DNA of 22,500 bases, taken from NCBI GenBank assembly GCA_963575745.1, contig CAUYUJ010000171.1, forward strand, positions 27,501-50,000, in the 5' to 3' direction. Positions 16,556-22,500 of the stretch are shown here, one piece after another (the stretch's first letter is position 1; each line of letters opens with the position of its first letter). Source of the DNA: Prorocentrum cordatum. Its lineage: Eukaryota; Sar; Dinophyceae; Prorocentrales; Prorocentraceae. Position numbers and translations under genes: made by a program. The notes beneath the pieces are model-generated. The model did not search any database. It was not told the DNA's origin and saw nothing but the letters and a program-made list of their open reading frames with translations.

Positions 16556-17154
16556 CCTGGCGAAGGACCCAACCATGTGCAATTGTGAATATTGCATTGC
16601 GGGCGGCAGCACTGGGGCCTTCGGTGGGGCTCCCTATGGGGCCACGAAACGTGTGAGAGGTGTGCCGAATTGGGTGTGGCTGACGCATGCGGGCGGCGGC
16701 ACTGGGGCCTTTGGTGGAGCTCCCTATAGGGCCACGAAACGTGTGAGGGGTGTGCCGAACTGGGTGTGGCTGGCGCATGCGGGCGGCAGCACTGGGGCCT
16801 TCGGTGGAGCTCCCTATGGGGCCACGAAACGTGTGAGTGGTATGCCGAATTGGGTGTGGCTGACGCATGCGGGCGGCAGCACTGGGGCCTTCGGTGGAGC
16901 TCCCTATGGGGCCACGAAACGTGTGAGAGGTGTGACGATGATGGTGGTGATGACGATGATGGTGGGTGATGACGATGATGATGATGATGATGATGATGAT
17001 GATACCGATAATGGTGATGACGATGATGATGATGATGCTGATGGGAGGAGGGAGGAGGGGGAAGAGGAGGAGAGGAGAGGAGGAGAGGAGGAGAGGAACG
17101 CGGGGCACCGTCTCTTCCAAACGAGGACCCAACACCACAGGATGGTTGGGAAAA
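16556..17154. repeat. Higher-order satellite block 3, short form
   Basis: The block has the same lead-in (cctggcgaaggacccaacca) and tail as blocks 1 and 2 but is only about 600 bp. It holds four 90-bp units (about 16600-16930) and none of the 77-bp type. A GAT/GAC tract (16935-17040) and GA-rich tail (17041-17100) follow. The translation of its 197-codon plus frame (from 16575) is repeat only. Confidence 0.85.
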
Positions 17155-17165
17155 AGAAATGGAAA

Positions 17166-17178
17166 TAGTCGTAGTCGC

Positions 17179-17216
<38 letters not shown>

Positions 17217-17221
17217 CAGTC

Positions 17222-17278
<57 letters not shown>

Positions 17279-17561
17279 AGTAGTAGTAGCAGCAGAAGTA
17301 GTAGTAGTTAGTAGTCGTAGAAGTAGTAGTCGTAGTCGTAGCGATAGTAGTCGTAGTAGTAGCCGTAGTCATCGTAGACGTCGTCCTCGTAGTCGTAGTA
17401 GTACTAATGAATGTAGTGGTAGTGGTACCGGTAGTGGTGGTGGTAGTTGTACTAGTAGATGCACTCGAGAAAGCAATACTGAAACAATAACAGTCGTAGT
17501 AGTAGTTGTAGTAGTAGGAGTAGTCGTAGTAGTAGACATGGCCGCAGTAGTAATGGTAAGA

Positions 17562-17593
<32 letters not shown>

Positions 17594-17634
17594 TAGTTGT
17601 AGTTGTAGTAGTAGTAGTAGTAGTAGTAGTAGTC

Positions 17635-17685
<51 letters not shown>

Positions 17686-18093
17686 ACAGTAGTCGAAGAA
17701 ATCGTAGTAGTAGTAGTAGCAGTAGTAGTAGTAGTAGTAGTAGTAGTAGTCGTAGTAGTGATAGGCGCGTCGTAGTACTATTCTGCGCAGTAGTACTTGC
17801 AAGCGTCGTAGTAGCAGCACTCGTACCAGGAGTAATGGGAGCCTTAGTCGTAGTGATAGCAGCCGTACTTGTAGCAGTAAAAGTAATAGTGCTGCTGCTA
17901 CTACTAATCCTACTACCAGTAATACAAGTGCTTGTGGTGTTGGTCGTAGAAGAGGTGGTAATTGTAGTTAAAAAAAGTAGGAGTAGTAGAAGCCATCCGA
18001 TCACTAGTAGTAGTCGTAGTCGTAGTCGTAGTAGTTGGGGTATCAATAATGTTGAAAAATACGAGTAGTAGTAGTAGTAGTAGTAGTAGTAGA

Positions 18094-18126
<33 letters not shown>

Positions 18127-18735
18127 TGTTGTTGTAGTCAACGTAGTAGTAGTAGTGACAATAGCAATAGTAGTGGTCCTAGTAGTAGTAATAGTAGTAG
18201 TGATAGAAGTAATAATTGTGGTTGTAATCGTCAGCGAAAAAATGATAGTAGTATCAATGGTCGTAGTAGTAGCCGTAGAAATACGAATAGAGAAAGTAGT
18301 AGCCGCCGTAAAAGTATGAGTAGTAGTGGTAGTAGTAGTGGTAGTAGTAGTGGTAGTAGGAGTGGAAGCGGTAGTGGTAGTAGTAGTGGTAGCAGGAGAG
18401 GTAGTAGTGGTAGTGTTCGTAATTCGAAAAATAATCGTACAGCTACTACTACTACTACTACTACTACTACCACACTACTACTATTGTAACTATTACTACT
18501 ACTGCTACCACTGCTACTTCTATTAGCGGTTGTAGTGGTGCTTGTGGCGGTAGTAGTACTAATCGTGATAGTAGTAGTAGTAGTAGTAGTAGTAGTCGTC
18601 GTCGTCGTCGTCGTCGTCGTCGCTGTCGTCGCAGTAGGCGTGGTAGTGAAATAATCACAATAGTAGTCGTAGTCGTCGTTGTAGAAGACATAATGCGAGT
18701 AGTAGTAGTAGTATTAGTAGTAGTAGTAGTAGTCT

Positions 18736-18771
<36 letters not shown>

Positions 18772-18900
18772 CCGCGATCGTAGTATGTTGTTCTTGTTGT
18801 TTTTCTGTACTGCTGAAAATAGCGGTGATACTAATAGTAGTAGTAATATTAGTGGTAGTACAGGTAGTAGGTAGATTGCAATGAGTAGCAGCAGTAGTGA
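17166..18900. repeat. (AGT)n-type triplet microsatellite region, right side
   Basis: AGT runs are mixed with CGT, GGT and ACT triplets and short less regular spacers (for example 17760-18060). A pure (CGT)n run lies at about 18596-18630. Open frames up to 225 codons are Ser, Val, Leu or Thr runs and have no domain. No gene is supported in these 1.7 kb. Confidence 0.85.
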
Positions 18901-18984
18901 TAGCAGTACGGGTGCGAGTAGTACGTGTAGTAGGACACATAAGTGACATCGTAGGACCACTATGGGTCGTATGAGAGGTAGTAG

Positions 18985-19428
18985 TGGGAGGAAATGGTGA
19001 ATGACAAATGACAAAGAGATGGGTTAGAAAGGGAAGCGAGGAAGATTGTCGAGGAGGAACCAAGGCGAAGGCCGGAGAAAACTGCACAATATGGGAGCTG
19101 GGGGCGAACATCGAATGGGTTCGGTTGGAGAGAGGGAGGCCCAGAAGGATGATTCAGAAGGGGGGGCCAAGAGGGGGATGCCAGAAGAGAGGCCGCAGGG
19201 AGGGCCGGAGAGGAAGCTTCAGAAGGAGAGCTGGGAAGGTTGACGAGGAGGTTTTGGAGGGAAGGTTGAAAAGGTGGGTTGGGGAAAGGGCGGGGGGGGA
19301 GACGGGGGAACGACGGGAGAAGCGAGGACTAGGGCAGGAACAAGGAGGAGGAATCGCAGGGCCACGCAACTCTGGCGGCCGCGGCGAAAGGAGACACATG
19401 GAGGAAGATCCCATGAATCCCAAATCCG
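18985..19428. other. Purine-rich (GA) unique-like stretch
   Basis: The plus strand is strongly purine-biased with irregular GGA/GAA/GGG words. A 247-codon plus frame from 19008 crosses this region and then the CA- and ATC-repeats. Its Arg/Gly/Glu-rich then Thr/His- and Ser-rich translation follows the base bias, so it is not called a gene. Confidence 0.6.
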
Positions 19429-19545
19429 GACTACACACACGAACACACACACGCGCACACACATGCACGCATACGCAGACACACGCACGCACACACGCAC
19501 ACACGCACACAGACACGCACACACGCACACGCGCACGCATGGCTG
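19429..19545. repeat. (CA)n/(CACG)n microsatellite
   Basis: Alternating CACACG and CACGCA words run for about 115 bases, with occasional T. This is an alternating purine-pyrimidine tract that could adopt Z-DNA. Confidence 0.9.
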
Positions 19546-19593
19546 GACCCACGCGCTGTAGAAGCCAGCGGTCGCGATCGCCCAGGCCTGCCC

Positions 19594-19676
<83 letters not shown>
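19594..19676. repeat. (ATC)n microsatellite, about 27 copies
   Basis: An uninterrupted (CAT/ATC)n run of about 83 bases. The purity suggests recent expansion. Confidence 0.97.
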
Positions 19677-19867
19677 CCGCTCGTCGTCGTCGTAAGTCGC
19701 GAACGCCATCGTGCGTTTCCGGCAGCAATGGCCGTGGCCGGAGGCCACTAAATCACACACGGCGGCCACATCTGTAGCCAGCGGTCGCAAAATATGAAGA
19801 GGCGAGTTGAGGAGAGCGTCAGAGAAATGAAGGGGAAAGGGGGATCGTGGGGGCCAGCCGAGCCGGA
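19677..19867. other. Short unique segment, no gene seen
   Basis: This segment begins with a short (CGT)n and then has mixed sequence. The 13-mer agccagcggtcgc occurs at about 19563 and again at about 19776, so the ATC tract and this segment sit between two short direct repeats. Confidence 0.4.
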
Positions 19868-19985
19868 GGAAACGAGAGTGGAAGCAGAAGGAGCAGCAGG
19901 AAGAGAAAGAGGAGGAGGAGGAGGAGGACGAGGACGAGGAGAGGAGGAGGAGGAGGAGGAGGAGAAGGAGAAGGAGAGGAAGACA
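19868..19985. repeat. Polypurine (GGA/GAG)n tract
   Basis: A purine run dominated by GGA with few pyrimidines. Frames across it are Glu/Arg/Gly runs without domains. Confidence 0.85.
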
Positions 19986-20175
19986 CCAGGAAGCCAAAAC
20001 CACACACACGAGTGGACTCACGTCCAGAACAGCTGGAAGCCACCCGCGGAAGACACGTGCGGGCAGAGGGCGTGCCTGGCCACACAGGGCACGCGGCACG
20101 AGCGCTGGAAAGACGTGAGGCCAGTGCATAGGCAGCCCCGGCTGATGGGCCTGTCTTCCACCACCACCAACACAA

Positions 20176-20251
20176 GTTGGTGGAGGACGCGGAGGAGGAC
20201 GAAGAGGAGAAGGACGAGGAGGAGGATGAGGAGGAGGAGGAGGAGGAGGAC
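20176..20251. repeat. Polypurine (GAG)n tract
   Basis: GGAGGAC and GAGGAG words run for about 75 bases. This is the second of three GGA-type tracts on the right side. Confidence 0.85.
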
Positions 20252-20526
20252 CCCCTGCCCCTCCAACTTATAGTGGCGGTGGTGGAAAACAGGCACATCA
20301 CTGGAGGCGGAGGCAGAAGCGCACAGACCGAAAGATACCGGAGCGACGGAGCGACGCGCGCCAGACCATGCTCGATGATCCTCAGAACGCGTGATAGCCC
20401 CAGCGTGTGTTTGTCCATCGAGGCCCTTTCGATACGACGCAGGCGATGTAATGATCTACTGGTTGGGCTGAAGGGGGTAACACACACACATTGGGCTAGC
20501 ACACGTCCGGAGGATCATCGACGCGA
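20252..20526. other. Unique segment with a partial copy of the ~100-bp repeat
   Basis: About 20318-20362 (cacagaccgaaagataccgg, then gcgacggagcgacgcgcgcc) is a partial copy of the ~100-bp unit found downstream. The rest has no recognisable gene or RNA. Confidence 0.5.
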
Positions 20527-20780
20527 ATGTGTAAGCACCACGGCATGCATGTCAGAACCACAGCAAGACTTGGAGCACAGAGACCGAAAGACACCGTAGT
20601 GGCGGAGCGACGCGCGCCACACCGTGCGTGTGAGCACCACGGCATGCATGTCAGCAGAACCACAGCACGACTTGGAGCACAGAGATCGAAAGACACCGGA
20701 GCGACGGAGCGACGCGCGCCACACCGTGCGTGTGAGCACTACGGCATGCACGTCAGAACCACAGCAAGACCTTGGGGCAC
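20527..20780. repeat. ~100-bp tandem repeat, about 2.5 copies
   Basis: The anchor ggcatgca falls at 20542, 20641 and 20743 (spacings 99 and 102). Each unit carries gagcac(c/t)acggcatgca, cagaaccacagca, gacttggagcacagaga, cgaaagacacc and gcggagcgacgcgcgccaca-like segments. Frames across it are repeat translations. Confidence 0.85.
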
Positions 20781-20870
20781 CGCAGGACGCCTGTACTGGG
20801 CCAACCACTCCCTGTGCGCTTCCGCCGGTCGCGGGGGTGGGGTGCGGGGGAAGGCGACCCCCCGTCACGG

Positions 20871-20916
20871 ACGTTACGGAGGAGGAGGAGGAGGAGGAGG
20901 AGGAGGAGGAGGAGGA

Positions 20917-20947
<31 letters not shown>

Positions 20948-21300
20948 AGAGAGGAGGAGGAGGAGGAGGAGGAGGAGGAGGAGGAGGAGAGGAGGAGGAG
21001 GAGGACGAGGCGGAGGGAGGGGAGGGGGGAGGGGGAGGAGGGGGAGGAGAAGGAGGAGGAGGAGGAGGACGAGGAGGAGGAGGAGGGGAGGGGGAGGGAG
21101 GAGGAGGAGGAGGAGGAGGAGGAGGAGGAGGAGGAGGAGGAGGAGGAGGAGGAGGAGGAGGAGGAGGAGGAGGAGGAGGAGGAGGAGGAGGAGGAGGGGG
21201 AGGGGGAGGAGGAGGAGGAGGAGGAGGAGGAGGAGGAGGAGGAGGAGGAGGAGGAGGAGGAGGAGGAGGAGGAGGAGGAGGAGGAGCAGGAGGAGGGGCA
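20871..21300. repeat. Long polypurine (GGA)n tract, about 430 bp
   Basis: Almost every base from 20877 to 21297 is a purine on plus; the few pyrimidines fall in words such as gacgagg. Much of it is a pure (GGA)n mirror repeat. Such tracts can form triplex H-DNA and, because of their G-runs, quadruplex-like structures. Long Glu, Arg or Gly frames are artefacts. Confidence 0.95.
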
Positions 21301-21452
21301 GGAGGGCGAGGACTCCTGGGGGAAGGCTGTGGCTCATGATGCGAGCATGTACCTCCTGGGGGGGGCCACGAGAGGCGACCCTGTCGCTGTCTGGGGCTGC
21401 CGCTGTTCTGGGCGGGCCCAGCCTGGCCCCGACGGGCTTGATTCCGCCAGAT
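21301..21452. other. GC-rich unique segment
   Basis: Mixed GC-rich sequence between the (GGA)n tract and the foldback element. No gene or repeat was recognised. Confidence 0.4.
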
Positions 21453-21639
21453 GGGGGCAAGCCTACCCATGTGCAAGGATCCGACCAGCCATAACTGGGG
21501 GAGCTGTGGTCCTTACACCCCTGGGGGAACCCATCGCATCGACGATCTCTCGAGAGGGGTGTCGAAATCGATGGGTCCCCCAGGGGGATAAGGACCACAG
21601 CTCCCCCAGTTGTGGCTGGCCCGAGGGGGGCAAGCCTAC
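21453..21639. repeat. Foldback hairpin flanked by 14-bp direct repeats
   Basis: The left arm 21485-21536 and right arm 21569-21619 are near-perfect inverted repeats of about 52 bases (core aactgggggagctgtggtcc) around a 32-base loop. The loop itself contains the 10-base palindrome CTCTCGAGAG (21547-21556). The 14-base word gggggcaagcctac lies outside both arms at 21453-21466 and 21626-21639. It may be a small non-autonomous foldback element or the remains of one. No coding content. Confidence 0.8.
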
Positions 21640-21693
21640 ACGTCGTTCATTCCTGATCGTGCTCGTTTCTAATTGTGCTCGCTTCTAATTGTT

Positions 21694-21714
21694 CCTGGCC
21701 CCCTAGTGGCCAGG
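21694..21714. other. Small perfect hairpin
   Basis: CCTGGCC (21694-21700) pairs with GGCCAGG (21708-21714) across a 7-base loop. Just before it, gtgctcg(t/c)ttctaatt is repeated twice in tandem (about 21659-21690). No poly-T follows, so no terminator is implied. Confidence 0.6.
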
Positions 21715-21720
21715 GAGAGG

Positions 21721-22300
21721 CCCAGGGTGGAAGAATTAGAAATGAAGGGATCTTGCCCCCCCAAAAAAAAATCAAAGAACTCGAATACTTAGAAATTAGC
21801 AGTGTGTACCCATGCGCAAGGATCTCAAGTTGCCAGGACTCCACGCCCGTTGCAGTCAGGAAGGGCGCACGGGGAGCCGCGCTTGGAGCCAAAACCTCAG
21901 CATCCAGCGACAACTGGGGGCACGGTGCCCCGAGGCACTGCAGTCCTGCAGGTGGACGCTGCCCGACATGTACTTGACCACCTTGAACCTTGGCAATGCA
22001 GCGCGGTGTTGGGGCGGACAGTAGCACTACTCCTAACCGTCGGACGCCGCTCTCTGCACTCGCAAACACGAATAATTACATGATTAAGTCGCAGTGCGCA
22101 TGCGATGGCACATCTCTTGTAGTCTGAGGCTTGCCACTCATCAACAGAGCTGCAAAACACCTGCTGAGCACAGAGCCCAGCCCGCTGCTCGTACGTGTGG
22201 GAGGCTGCGTGGTTGAACTTTCGCACCTGCTGCCCACGAAGGGTTTGAGGAGACATGGAGGTCAGGTGGAAAATGGGAAGAACAGGGTAAAGAAAACACA
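21721..22300. other. Unique sequence with no recognised gene
   Basis: This is ordinary-complexity DNA with short open frames (up to about 140 codons) on both strands and no domain, tRNA or other RNA signature that I can see. The word tacccatg(c/t)gcaaggatc at 21807-21824 repeats 21464-21481, linking it weakly to the foldback region. Confidence 0.45.
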
Positions 22301-22500
22301 TAAACATACACATCTATATGTATACAACTAGCTGTGTACATATGCACACACATATATGTGTAATATGATGAGAGAGGTGAAGAGACACATAAAAAGAAAT
22401 AACAAGATAACGAGACCGACAGAGATAGAGGAGAGGGAGAGAGAAAGAGAGAGAGAGAGACACCTGGATGCACAAAAATATGTATGCATGTGATATATAT
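22301..22500. repeat. TA/CA-rich stretch and (GA)n microsatellite at right edge
   Basis: About 22301-22362 has alternating TACATA/CACATA words with several short palindromes. About 22425-22461 is a (GA)n run (gagagggagagagaaagaga). The window ends in gtgatatatat. No gene is present. Confidence 0.75.

Noticed and set aside
13668-17372. A 1,234-codon minus frame starting in (AGT)n and running through satellite, 5' LTR and Gag
   Set aside because: Its upstream third is host repeat and LTR sequence open by chance; Gag starts at the ATG at 16061.
19008-19751. A 247-codon plus frame as a host gene
   Set aside because: It crosses purine-rich, (CA)n and (ATC)n tracts, and its composition follows the repeats. 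No domain is seen.
20624-21688. A 354-codon Glu-rich protein on plus
   Set aside because: It is a translation of the (GGA)n tract; Glu, Arg and Gly runs appear in the three plus frames equally.
21694-21714. Rho-independent terminator
   Set aside because: The hairpin has no following T-run, and the window is not bacterial.

Overview
The window is eukaryotic, non-housekeeping DNA. Nearly all of it is tandem or microsatellite repeat, interrupted by one Ty1/Copia-order LTR retrotransposon on the minus strand. I recognise no host protein gene, rRNA or tRNA. The Pol protein has several features that I associate, from memory and not from a search, with dinoflagellate Copia elements: an HLDDLK-type reverse transcriptase box, a methyltransferase-like domain between protease and integrase, and an extra conserved block after integrase. 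Together with the abundant trinucleotide repeats, this makes a dinoflagellate or related protist the best guess. That assignment is inference.

Layout. Bases 1-146 hold a degenerate repeat of about 28 bp. Bases 150-1945 are a degenerate 11-bp satellite, often paired as 22 bp. Bases 2039-2745 are (AGT)n microsatellite. Bases 2768-17154 are an array of three higher-order repeat blocks, starting at 2768, 4707 and 16556. Each block has a conserved lead-in, then 77-bp and/or 90-bp minisatellite units, then a GAT/GAC tract, then a GA-rich tail. The second block is split by the retrotransposon at 6386-16445. Bases 17166-18900 return to (AGT)n and related triplets. Bases 18985-22500 are a patchwork of purine-rich DNA, (CA)n-like, (ATC)n and (GGA)n tracts, a roughly 100-bp tandem repeat, a foldback hairpin (21453-21639) and weakly structured unique sequence.

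The retrotransposon is 10,060 bp with two 214-bp LTRs that are identical by eye, a 5-bp target duplication (GAGGA) and a primer-binding site that fits initiator-Met tRNA. Read on the minus strand it encodes Gag with a CCHC knuckle, an aspartic protease, a C5-methyltransferase-like domain, a paired Cys/His finger region, integrase, a post-integrase domain, reverse transcriptase and RNase H. These would form one polyprotein of about 3,050 codons but for three interruptions. A UAG lies after the protease region and is followed by a hairpin and pseudoknot-like fold that could direct readthrough. A frameshift before integrase coincides with a 7-bp tandem duplication and looks like a mutation. A UAA lies between the integrase part and reverse transcriptase, with the frame unchanged.

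The most interesting points are the methyltransferase-like domain in a mobile element, the possible readthrough signal, a 27-nt near-copy of the 3' LTR junction inside pol, and a possible spliced-leader relic in the LTR.
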